This document shows, one piece after another, positions 1-10,537 of a stretch of 64,000 bases of DNA. This DNA comes from Setophaga petechia (Eukaryota; Chordata; Aves; Passeriformes; Parulidae). Positions within the stretch are counted from its first letter, which is position 1, and the number at the start of each line of letters is the position of its first letter. The stretch covers positions 49,573,501 to 49,637,500 of the forward strand of contig JANCRA010000001.1 in assembly GCA_024362935.1 (NCBI GenBank), read 5' to 3'. The notes under the pieces were generated by a model. It did no database searches. It saw nothing but the letters and a program-made list of their open reading frames with translations, and was not told the origin of the DNA. The translations under genes were made by a program, and so were the position numbers.

Positions 1-1306
1 GCAGTCATAAATTATTTCCTATACAATATTTTGTTAACTTTTGCACCTGAATACTAATCAAGAGATCTGATCACAGCACTTTCTGTTTAGAGGGCCAAGA
101 GCAACTGAACTAATACAGCACCTGTGATGGACAGGCCTTGGTCTTCAATGTCCACGACCAAAACAGTTCACTCATCTAAGACTGACAAGGTAGAGAAGTC
201 TCACCTATTTCAGAGAAGTTCTTTCAAAATGTCTGTGAATGCTTCATGATCCAAAATTCCAATTTACAAACTAGTTCACAATTTAAAGGCTTGTGGTCGA
301 AAAGAGATGGCCAGTCCCACAAGCAGCACATTTCCCAAACTATTACTCTATGGTTAATGATTATTCCTTTCCCTTTTCCACATTTCATTATTTCTTTGTC
401 CAAGAGTAGCAGTATCAATCAAAGCATCTGCAGACTGACCCCACCCTGCTGCAAGTCTGTAACATTCTGACTCCATATGGAGAGGGATAATGTGCAGCTC
501 CACAAAGCCTAGCACCTGTGGCCAGGCTACAAACTTCAGTGCTGTCAATGCCAGGAGAAAAAGCTGGCCTGTGTTTTGGTGTCAAACTGGCCACAGCTTC
601 TAACAGCCAGGAATTGCATCCAAAATCCTATATTGCAATTCACTGGAAACAGTCAGGAAAGGAGCTCAATGTACCTGAAATTAAGGTGCTTCCATGCTCC
701 TCGACTTTTCCAAGCAGACTATCAGACCCCACAAAGGAAGAAATCCTGCTTTTGGGGCGCTAGCATGTAACAAAGTCTGAGCCCCTAGGGTATGATCACA
801 TTTGACAGATGAAGACTTGCCAGCACTGGAAGCTGCTAGCCTAGGTTTGCACACAAAGGGGATGGCAGCAGGAATGCTGCAAGCCTGGAGATATACATCA
901 TCAGGGTGGAATAATTCAGGGCAATCTGCTCGGACCATTATACGCAGAAAACGCTGAAGTGCCTCCCCCTGCTGTGATCAAGCCTGCTTAGAGCCTTATC
1001 CAGACACTGCACCAACAGAGCAGGTTTTGACCTCACTGTGAAGATAATACCTCCCTCCTCCTTCCCCTGGACGCTCTCTTTGTGGAAGCAAAAAGGCAGT
1101 TTTCCCCTTTACACAGTGTCCTGCTGCGTGGTACCCTGAGGTCAGCATGCCAGCATGCTCTGAAACTAAATGGCCTGATTTTTCCTGCCAGCTCTCTCCC
1201 CTCTCCCCATTGCACTTCAGAAGTTTCAATAATAATAATAACACTTCAATAGATAGCAAAATATCTTTCAGGAGGCAGCTGAAACACATTCTATATACTT
1301 ATGTCT
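1..1306. other. Non-coding stretch, locally GC-elevated (about 430-1200)
   Basis: No recognisable gene is present. Positions 430-1200 are less AT-rich than the surroundings and contain several overlapping open frames of 60-97 codons on both strands, none with a known motif or convincing flanking splice sites. A short (AAT)n run lies at about 1229-1243. The GC-elevated part could be an old, unrecognised repeat or LTR, but I cannot assign a family. Confidence 0.5.
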
Positions 1307-1655
1307 AGGGAGGCTGAGGGGAGGTCTTATTGCTTTCTGCAACAGCTGAACAGAGGCTGGAGTGAGGTAGGGCTGATCTCTTCCTGGTAACAAGTGACAG
1401 GATGACAAGAAATGGCCTCAAGTTTGCCCAGGGCAGTCTCAGATTGGGTATTGGGAAAAATTTCTTCACTTGAAAGAGTTATCAAGCACTGAAATAGGTT
1501 TCCCAGGGAAGTGGTGGAGTTACCATCCCTGGAGGTATTTAGAAGATGTGGAGATGTGGCACTCGGGGACACAGTTTAATGCTGGGCTTGACGGAGTTGG
1601 GTTAAGATTTGGGCTCAGGGTTTAAAGGGTCTTTCCCAACCTAAATTATTATAAG
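1307..1655 (+). mobile_element. CR1 LINE, 3' fragment (end of ORF2 plus 3' UTR)
   Basis: This is a 5'-truncated CR1 non-LTR retrotransposon copy on the plus strand. The DNA follows the usual CR1 order: a segment matching the ORF2 C-terminus (GGTCTTATTGCTTTCTGCAA), the 'AAAAATTTCTTCACT' block, the stretch corresponding to W/H-N-R-x-P-R-E-V-V-E-x-P-S-L-E-V-F, then a short 3' UTR ending in the 'GGGTCTTTCCCAACCTAAAT' block. In-frame stops and frameshifts break the reading frame. The terminal ATTCTATG-type 8-mers are decayed to TTATTATAAGAC. It is an old, inactive insertion. Subfamily cannot be set by eye. Confidence 0.9.
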
Positions 1656-4600
1656 ACTAACATCTCAAATTCAGCTCTGTGGCTTCCAGTTTCCCTACGC
1701 TCTCAAGATCATCCTGTGTTTCTCCTCACCACAACCTCTGCTCCACAATGAACCCTACAGGGACAGTTTTCCCTTTCTATCAGGGCCCCATGCTTTTGCT
1801 CCTACTTTGGCTGGATGATCCTCTCCCCTCAGACTTCCATCTCCCTTATCCTTCATCTTCTCCACTTTGTCACTATTTGCTCTTCTTCAGAGCTCAGCAC
1901 CATCCTTATCAAAGCACTTGGTAACAATTACCTCGATAAAACATAGGCAAATTAATAATATTTTTTGAATCCATGACATATCTAGGTTTACAAACTCTAT
2001 CAGGTATTAGCTGATGCCTAACTATTCACATGTTTTCCCACAGTAACTCCCCATTATGAAACACAAAATTTACTTGCATATATCTTTGTTCTTGCTTCCA
2101 AGTTAGCTACATGCAAATGTAAACTCACAGAGAGCAATTCTGGTTTCTGAATTTTTGAAATTGTTTTTCTCCCTGCGACATATCACACTAGATGAGCAAA
2201 ACACTCAAGAGAAACCCCTCCAAAGTGTTTACAACTGAATAAAACGTACAGCTCACTAGCTGCTACTCTCTATGGCATTAGGTTAAATACCTAATGTTGT
2301 TTTATTGCAACTTTGCCTTGCTTGCCCTTCAATGGATTTTTTTTTGGCATCCTTTCCTCCACCATTACTCAACACAAGAATTTTGAGACAGAAAACAAAA
2401 CTGACAATCCTAAATGTCCCTGTTCCCAAATGAGAGACAGATAGTTTGACTGTCACGAACACTCTACTGGCTCAAAAGTAGCAGGCAAAGTTTGGGTTTT
2501 TTAACTAGAAAATCACCTTAAAAATGTGATAAAGTTAAAAAAAAAGTCAATCAAATTTTCCAAGACCCTATTCTCAGGAGAAAGAGGAACTCCACTTGGG
2601 TATGTGGTTTGGGAAATAGCATGGCAAACTTACTCCACAAAGCTAAGAGTGACATATTTTTGCAGGCACATGACTAACTATTGGACAGAGATCTTGAGTG
2701 AAAAGCAATTTTGCCCATGTTATGCACTTGAGTTACCAGCTAGAACTGGCAAACACATGCTTAACTGGGAACACACTCACACACTTCATGTCTTTCCCAC
2801 AAAGAGTACAGAACATTTTTCTTACCCCAAAGCAATCACTGTTGCTCACAAATAGGTCTGAGAATGCATACAAGCACTAATGTAACCACACAGAGCTACA
2901 GATCTTATTTAGGTACTATGAGAGTGATCTCAAAATCCTGGTGGGTGCTTTTTCAGTGAACAAAAAATGCAAAGGGTCAGACCCTTGTATTATCAGATAA
3001 CTCACTTTCAATATATAAATGTACTAATCACTCATCAACCTCTGAGCTGGAGATGCTGAGCACTCCTGGGAGAAAAATGAGAGGAGGAAGTCTCCTGTAA
3101 GTTTAGTATTGAAAGTAATGAAGGCAAATGCCTCCAAATCCACTGGAGGAAGAGATATTTAGAAATACATATTTCTCAAATTCTGAAATAGCTTTTAGTT
3201 CTCTCAGCATATTACTTCTGAAGGAAGAAGTTCAGTTTTGAAGAGATGGCATCAACCTTATGCTTTCCCTGAACAGTTTTTTCAGAGCAACAAAACTAGT
3301 TTAACTGGTTTGTTCTTCTAACAAAGAAAAAACATTAATGTAGAAAACACTAAAACAGAACTGGACAACTCACTGATAACACAAATGTTCTCATGTATTA
3401 CTCAGGTTAAAAAACACATGAATATATAATGTAGGTAACACTTCTGGGGCTTTTCCACATAGGACAACTTCTTATATTAATAGGTGCATATAATAGGGAC
3501 ATTAATGTCTATCACATTATCTCCTCATAATTCTTTTTTTTTCTTCTAAGGATTCTTAGTGAATTACCTCTGAAGTGAGGTAAAAAACTCAGACAATCTA
3601 CACTGAACACAACCACAGGCTAACTAGTGCCCCTAATTTCCCTAGCTGTAGCCATCCTTCCACAGCTATAGAGAAGAGCAAAAAAAAAAAGGACTGTAAC
3701 TTGTCCAAATGCACCACAAAGCAGGAAAAGTTAGCACAGCTCTCTATTACCAAAAGAAAAAAAAATGTGACAGGGATGAAGCACAGAAAATAAATAGTTT
3801 TCAACAAATTCTCACACTAGGGAGAGTTTCAGATAAGAAACTTATAAAAACCAGTTGATATTTAGCAAGAATTGTGTGTCATTTTGAAATAAGCTGATCA
3901 ATATTTTTATGATTAATGTCAGTCAGAAGTATTTCTGTAATTAGGGGCAATATTTTCTGCTACTATCAGATGAAGATGTGGAGGAGAAGTTCTTGAAAAC
4001 AGAAGAACCAAAGCCCAAAGCACATACTAAAGCACTAATACTCCTACTAAAAATGTGTTTGGTACAGCATTTTGCAACCAAATTGCCTAGAGAGGAACTA
4101 AACAGCAGATCAGTTTTATTTTCTCATTCAGATTCTTAGTTCACTTCCAAAGTACATCCAGTCATGTGCAAAGACCAAGCCAGGCAGTTCACTAAATGAT
4201 GCCAAGTTCCTAAAGGCACTATCTGAAAAGTGCATCACTTCAGTTAGCTTTCAAGAAAAAAAAAAAAAAAGCAGCGATATTAATAGAATGCTTTTTGATT
4301 TGCACCACAGTACCCAATTCTGGCACGTTGCCCTTGCTGCCACTGGCATGTGTGAAGTGCTTTTACTCTCTATGGAGACCTAATGCACAGTGGAATGGGA
4401 AGGTAAAGGACAATACAGCAAATACTTCCTAACACACATACCTAGGAACTCTTGATGAAAGACAGCTAGGTTTTCTTCATTGTGTTCATATCTTTGTGAT
4501 CAGCTCCAAGCCTTTCACTTTTGTCTGAGAAAAAACATCAGAAATAAGATTCTCCCTCCCCAAGGTAATTTCTAGAAATGGATTCATTTAATTAATTGCA

Positions 4601-5848
4601 TTAATTGAGTGATAGATCCCATTTTTAATAAGTGCTGAGTGATATTAAGTCAATAATGATTTCCTATACCAAGACTAATATCTGTGTGCATCTGATTAGT
4701 GCAAATCTTTAAATTTTATCAAACAAAATGGTGGTATGCAGCTCCAGTTTTTGTTCTTAGTTTGTTCCTTGTCTGCCAGTTCACTAACAAACAAAACCCA
4801 GAAGCAAGGTCTGAAACCCAGACTACCTTTTTTTCCTCTTGCAGCATCAGACATCTCCATAAAATGTATTACGAAACATACCTGAATCTTTACAATAACA
4901 CTGAGCTGTTTTATGTTTCTAAATCAAACTAAGGAAACTCATTAGAGCTTTTCAAAGAGTGTGAGAACTGTTCTTCAAAGAAGCATCATTAAATTCTAAA
5001 TATACATGTGCTTACTTCAAAAGTTCTCAGTTGAACAGAAACTGGATCTTCAGAAATACTTCAGGATCTAAGCAATGTCAAGGAAAGACAAGACACAATA
5101 AAAGCAGAGAGGAGCTTTTTCTAAGAAGTGATAGGGAGTAAGACTGAGCCATGCAAAATTTTCAGAATAAGGACAAACACCCAGGGAAAAGAGAACTGCT
5201 TTCCCAGAGGTGAGATGAAGGCTAAGATCACCTCCTAGGACTTGGACACGCTAGGTCCAGATGTTTGGTTTTCATTAAAATGTACTGATGTAAAAATAAG
5301 AGGCCTCCTGTGATAGATTTGCTGCTTTCCTATCAAGTTCAGTTGTACCTATCTGTACAGTGCTGATATAGAATTGCATCTTCATTAGCATCGCACACTG
5401 AAACTATTTTTAAATAGACAGTCTAAGGCATTAAGGCTTAAGAGTTTTTTTGCTGATGTTGTTTTTACTTGTAGGATTTCTCTTATGCTTTTGTACATGG
5501 ATTTTCTCAATCATACACAATATTTCGATTCTTCCTCAGCCCATTTTCAAATTAAACTAATACAGCCTTAGTGACATTCCCCCTTTGCAGCAGCACTTTG
5601 TGCACTGCAATAGGAGCCATTCACAGCCTCTGGCTCTTTTCAGGCTTACGTTTCCAAACCATTACTCCTTGCAGTGTTCCTCATAAAGCAAATCCAGAAG
5701 TGAAACTATATTTCCTAATAGAGGCTTCAAGCCATGTTAGAACAACTTAATGATAGCCACCCACTTACAAAAATAAAAAAAGAAAGAGAAAAAAAGATGG
5801 AAACATTTCACATGTCTCTTCATAGCTGCAGTAAAGACCTGCTACACA
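1656..5848. other. AT-rich non-coding stretch
   Basis: No gene recognised. Contents are AT-rich single-copy-looking sequence with short A/T homopolymers (for example about 4257-4270 and 3529-3543). The open frames at 2526-2855 (109 codons, plus) and 4699-4932 (77 codons, plus) lack motifs, sensible composition or good splice context. A segment at 4442-4524 (minus) has strong splice-like borders and is listed separately. Confidence 0.6.
4442..4524 (-). other. Exon-like segment with splice borders, probably non-coding
   Basis: On the minus strand the segment is preceded by a pyrimidine-rich acceptor (TGATGTTTTTTCTCAG) and followed by a good donor (CTAG|GTATGT). All three frames contain a stop within the 83 bases; the longest opens for about 18 codons before TAG. 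If transcribed it would be an exon of a non-coding RNA or a 3'-terminal segment. A chance pairing of decoy splice sites is just as likely. Confidence 0.2.
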
Positions 5849-6429
5849 GAATCATGGAATGGGCCAGCACCCTGTCCAGCTGAATATCAAACATGTCCAA
5901 CGTTGGAGAATCCCCCACGTCTCTGGGGAGATTATTCCAATGGCTGATTGCTCTAATTGTGAAAAATTTTCCCCTTGTGCTCAATTGTCACTTTCCTAGG
6001 AGTAAATTGTATGCATTACGCCTCATCTTTTCCATCTGACTCTTTGTAAGAAGGGAATGTCCATTTCCTTAATAGCCATCCTGGAAATACTGGAACATAG
6101 TATCCCATCTTGCATCTCCCCATAATCCTCTTTTCTCCAAGTTCAACTAATCAAGCTCTTTCAGCCTTTCTTCATATGGCAAGGCTTCCCAGTCCTTTGA
6201 TCATCTCTGTGTCCTTTCTCCGGACCTCTCCAACCTGTCCGCAACATTTTATTGCATAGCAGGGACCAAAAGTGAACACAATATTCAAGGCATGACAAGA
6301 TGAGTGGAGTGGGACAATAATGGTTTCTTCATCAGCTGGTGATGCCTTTGCTGATGCCACCCAGCACCCTGGCTGCTTTCTTTGCTGGAGCAGCACACTG
6401 CCCACTGTCATTGAGATCATCATCCACCA

Positions 6430-7545
6430 GGGACCACCAGGTCCCTTTCCTCAGAGCTGTTCCTCAGACCGCTGAGATTCCCGTTTTCCTGGATTATGTT
6501 TTCCCAGAACAAGACCACATGTACTTGTCAAATCTCTTGTTAGCCCACTCTTTGAGCCTATCCAGGTCTTCCTGCAGAGTGGGTCTCCCTTCTGAAGTGT
6601 CTAGTGTACCCCTCAGCTTTCCACCATCAGCAAACTCTGCCAGGGTACACTTGATCCCATCTTATAGCTCACTTGGAAAGATATCAAACAGTGTTGGGCC
6701 CAAAATCAATCCCCATGGGACCCCACCTGTGACAGGCTGCCCATTTGAAGAGCTATTCACCACCACCTTCTGGGTACAGCCTGTCAGTCACTTCCCCACT
6801 CACCACAGGGACCATTTGTCCAGATCCTTGACACATTGGCTTCCCCAGGACAGGGCTTTGGGGAGCCATATCAAAAGCCTTAGAGAAATCCAAGTAACAA
6901 ATGTTCACCACTCAGCCCACATTGACCAAACAATTTTATCATAAAGAGTGATCATGTCTGTCAAGCATGATTTGCCCTTGGTGAATCCATGCTGGCTCTT
7001 CCCAGTTACATGCTTCATCTGACTTGTGATGGCCCCCTGGAGGATGTGTTCCATAATTTTCCTGGAGACTGAAGTAACATTGATGGGCCTAAAATTTCCT
7101 GAATCCTTCTTTAACCCCTTCCTGCAGATGGAGGTGATATTAGGCTTCTTCCCATCTTCTGGGACATCTCCCAGTATCCACAACCACTCAGAGATTATGG
7201 AGAACAGCTTCCCAGTGCTGTCAAGCAGCTCTCAACACCCTCAGGGGACAATGTCAGGGCTCCTTGGAGGCCAAGCTGCTGACACAGACCACACACAAAC
7301 TCTTCTTTCCCTGACAATGGGTCTGTGTGTGCATCAGCCTGGGGCTCTGTTCCCAGGGCCTTGGGCCCAACAGTGCTGGCAAGGAGAGAGCTGGAGAAAG
7401 TGTTGAGAACTTTTGCCTTTTCAGTCTCATTGGTGACTTCTCTGCTGTTTAACACCAAGACAGTGTTTCCTTCCTCTTTCTGCTTGGCGTTTACATACCT
7501 CAAGTATCCTTCATTGTGGTTGTTGACATCTCTGGCTAATTTCAA
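6430..7545 (-). pseudogene. CR1 ORF2 remnant: linker and reverse transcriptase
   Basis: Minus-strand reading. At 7545-7195 lies the linker block ARDVNNHNEGYLRYVNAKQK. At 7183-6905 follow DVPEDGKK, FRPINVTSV, an M-E-H-I-L block and SQHGFTKGKSCLTDMI, which are the finger/palm motifs of CR1-clade reverse transcriptases. Further on come QPVTGGVPWGLILGPTLF and the catalytic block, here EFADG at about 6623-6634. The second Asp of the F-A-D-D active site is replaced by Gly, so polymerase activity would be lost even without the stops. The plus-strand open frame at 6339-6944 (201 codons) is only the complement of this region. Confidence 0.88.
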
Positions 7546-7859
7546 TTTGAACTAAGCTTTTTGTTTTCTAACTGGATCTCTGCATGCCCTGGGAGTGCCC
7601 TTGTAGATCTCAAGGGGTATTGTCTGCTTTCCTATCTCTGGTACACTTCCCTGGGTTTTGAGTACACCTGGAAGGTCATAGTGAAGCCAAGGGGTTCTCT
7701 TGCTCCACCTAATTACCTGTCTTTAAAGGGGATTAAAGGTTATTGTGCTTCCAGCAAAGTATTACTCAAAAAATTACCAGCACACACTAACTTCTTTATC
7801 CTCTATGGAAGCTTCCCATGGAATCACTCCCAGATGAGCTTCTACAAATCTAAAACCTT

Positions 7860-8440
7860 TTCCTTAGCACTAGTCTTCAGTATGCTCAGCAGGATCCCAA
7901 ACTCCACAATATTGTGATCACTGCAGCCAAGGCTATCATTAACTGAGATATTTCAGCAGCTTTTCTTGGGTTTTAACAGCGCCAGCAGTATCGCATTTCT
8001 GGTTGACACATCTAACATTTGTGTGAGGAAACAGTCCTCTACACATTCCAGAAACTTGATGGATGATGGAAGCTGCTGCACTGCTCTTCCAACAAATACC
8101 TCGTTGGGTTAGGTCACCCCTAAGAACCAGATCGTATTGACCCAAAACTTGACAAAGTGACCCAAATATTGCTTTGTTGATATTATAGTCTTGGTTTGGA
8201 TGTCAGAGACAGAAGCATACTGCAAGACTTGCCTTGGATACAATCCCTCTGATCTTGACCCAAAGGCAATTCCATAGGGCTAGAATTGTCACAGCTCACT
8301 TCCACACATTCAAGATTCTCCTTTAACAAAGAACACAACAAAAACTCCTCCTCTATTGCCCTGCCTGTCTTTGCAACACAGCTTACAGCCACCCGCTGTG
8401 GTCTGGCAGTCACACCAGTGCTTCAGTTATTTCCATGACA
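7860..8440 (-). pseudogene. CR1 ORF2 remnant: AP-endonuclease domain, C-terminal half
   Basis: In CR1 the endonuclease nicks target DNA to prime reverse transcription. Read on the minus strand in shifting frames, the segment shows the family order: an ITE-x-x-x block near 8430, CKLCCKDRQGN near 8370, ENLECVEVSCDNSSPMELPL, a GDLTQRGICWKSS block (family GDFN-x-P-D-ICWK) near 8100, and GCSDHNIVEFGIL near 7915. The SDH catalytic triplet of the exonuclease-endonuclease-phosphatase fold is kept. The GD-F-N motif has become GD-L-T, losing the conserved Asn. At least two frameshifts and several stops are present, and the N-terminal part of the domain is absent. Confidence 0.8.
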
Positions 8441-8455
8441 TCCTAACTTCTGCTA

Positions 8456-10449
8456 AAGAACCTGTATCACACATCCACATGGCAAACAGCTGAATGCAAG
8501 CACAACAGTGACCACACAGTTTAGCTGACTCTTTAGTGAGAGCATCAGTTTCAAGGACTTGCATCAAATCCTGATGGGAAGGAAAATAGCTGCACAAGAA
8601 GCTGTTCCAACTTACAAAGGTGAAATTGGTCAAATTTTGTCTTAGAAAAAGTAGAAGAAAAAAAAATACAAAAGGAGCAGTGGCAATGCTGTGTTTGTTA
8701 CCTAGCAAAGTAGACAAGTTTCAAAATGTCCATGTACGCAAATCAGGAGATTACATCAAAATCTGTGGCTGAATTTCAGGTGACAATTAATCACCTATTA
8801 TTTCATCCCATCTTTTGCAAACAGCTCAATACATCATATTATTCCGCTGTAGAAAAAAATGTACCTGCCATGAATTTTCACATCCAGTATATTGAAAATA
8901 GACTGTCTTCTCATATGAGAAAGAAGGTGCAAGCATGAATACAGCTGCAAGTACTCAATCCCAATTAGCTTTATACAACACATAGTTTAAATAATTTTCT
9001 TCCTCCCACATTCATTATCACCGATTCCTTTCCACTTTTTTTTGCCCGATTTTTCATCCAATGCTTTTACCAGTCTCTATAGTAGGGTCTACAACATATA
9101 CTGTTGTAGATACAGTCTGGGCTCTGCAGCACAGCATTCTGGGTCACACAAAGCCTTTGTCTTTAAAAGATCAAGGGTAAAATAGCATATACCAGAGAAT
9201 ACAAAATCTTAACCATGTTTAAACAAGTATAGATTGTGTCTGCCAAAGATTTACTGACCTACTAGAAGGCACACATAATATAAGTGATAGCTATAGAGAT
9301 GGAGGCCTGGTGGTCCTCCACATCTGGCCCAGCTGTCAAGCTCACCACACACTCACACAAATTCTGCCCAAAAGCAATTTCAGGGGCATGAGCCTACAGG
9401 GAAAATCCATCTTAGACTTGCCTGAATAAACCTTTCCTGTTTTTGTGACCTGCAGCCATTGAGAATAACCAAACGTTTCAAAGATAGGACATTGTCCAAA
9501 CCCAAAGAGTGTCTAAGAGGATCCTTCCAGGCCCAACACAAATACTGTCTGTGAGGTCCAGAAGCAGCAAGCTTGGTGTAAATACTAACAGCATAGGCTC
9601 CAAAGTAAACATCAATTTTGATGCCCATTTCAGAGGTGCATGGTAAAATCCCATAGGTGCTATTGTAATCCAAGAAATTCAAGAAGGGCATAACCTCTTC
9701 TCTTGTTATGTTAGTATTATTAATGATTGATCATCCAAAGCACATTGTAGTGAATACAACAATCACTTGAGCAGGTTTTCATGCATATGTATTTATGTAT
9801 TTAAAATGTCACCAGACCTACCAGTGTCAAATAACATTATGCTATACTAGAAACTCAAATAATTCAAATACATACAATACCAATTGCCAATACATGGGCA
9901 ATGTAGTTAAACCTTCCAGTAAATATCTATTGTTGATCATAAGTACAGGGTGTCTCACTGAAGCTTTTTTAATATTTTAACATGAAACACAGGCTCAGCT
10001 ACAGTTCAGTACAGTTTTAGCTCAGCTAAAACTTGCATTTCTGGCTCCAACTGTGCTCATGCAACTATTTTACATATTCACAAAACTCAAAGACAAATTG
10101 GTATTTTTGCTTAAGTAAGTTACTCTAGTAATTCCATTTCTTGTCTATGGCCAGCTGGGAAGTGCTGAATTCAGTCCAAATTCTGTTGCTAATGATCACT
10201 CAGAGGCCATGGTACTTTCCATGATGCTCTCAGCAATTATGTGTCTGGTCTCAAATAGCAACATATAAAAATAACAGTCTCAGGGTCTTGCCCAGATTCT
10301 GGCTGGAAACTTTTCCTGTTAAAAGATTTCCCATTAGTGAAAGATTAGGCCAGGCAGGAAGATGACTCACTAATGCCACCCTCACCAGAACACGAATCAG
10401 AAAGATGATTGCCTGCTAGGCGCACAAGAACACAGAAGTCTGAACTCAC
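8456..10449. other. Non-coding stretch
   Basis: No gene recognised. A 9 bp inverted repeat with a 5-base spacer lies at 9088-9110. A minus-strand open frame of 103 codons (9380-9691) lies in slightly GC-richer sequence but matches nothing I know and contains no recognisable motif. It may be part of an unassigned old repeat. Confidence 0.5.
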
Positions 10450-10537
10450 CTGAGTTACCAAGTTGCCAAAAAGTAAACAGCAGCACCTTGGTTCAGCTTT
10501 AACAGAATAAGAGACACCTATGTCCAAGCACATGGTC
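10450..10537 (-). other. Candidate coding exon (unidentified gene)
   Basis: Minus strand. The acceptor is pyrimidine-rich (TGGTCTCTGCTGTATTACAG) and the donor is consensus (CTCAG|GTGAGT). The 88 bases are open in the frame that begins after one base and ends in phase 0; the peptide contains MCLDIGVSYSVKAEP and ends LLFGNLVTQ. No family is recognised. If real it would be a downstream exon of the gene suggested by the candidates at 48.0, 37.0 and 36.6 kb. Paired splice sites of this quality around short open segments do occur by chance in a window of this size, so the call is weak. Confidence 0.22.

Larger units (their letters stand above)
5849..8455 (-). mobile_element. CR1 LINE, 5'-truncated and decayed (endonuclease part, RT, 3' end)
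   Basis: This is the longest readable element of the window: a CR1 non-LTR retrotransposon on the minus strand, about 2.6 kb against roughly 4.5 kb for a full CR1. Its 3' end lies at 5849 (CACAGAATCATGGAAT read on the plus strand, the complement of the CR1 terminal 8-mers). Going up in coordinate one finds the ORF2 C-terminus (about 5900-6250), reverse transcriptase (about 6430-7190), the endonuclease-RT linker (7195-7700) and the C-terminal half of the endonuclease (7860-8440), which includes an SDHNIVEFGIL block. The 5' break is about 8440-8460. Numerous stops and frameshifts make it inactive. The sequence above 8460 shows no CR1 similarity. Confidence 0.93.

Noticed and set aside
6339..6944. 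Longest open frame in the window, 201 codons on the plus strand
   Set aside because: It is the exact complement of the CR1 reverse transcriptase segment on the minus strand. The protein has no family motif, and CR1 antisense frames are a common artefact.
7026..7917. Overlapping plus-strand frames of 76-126 codons
   Set aside because: All are antisense to the CR1 linker and endonuclease region.
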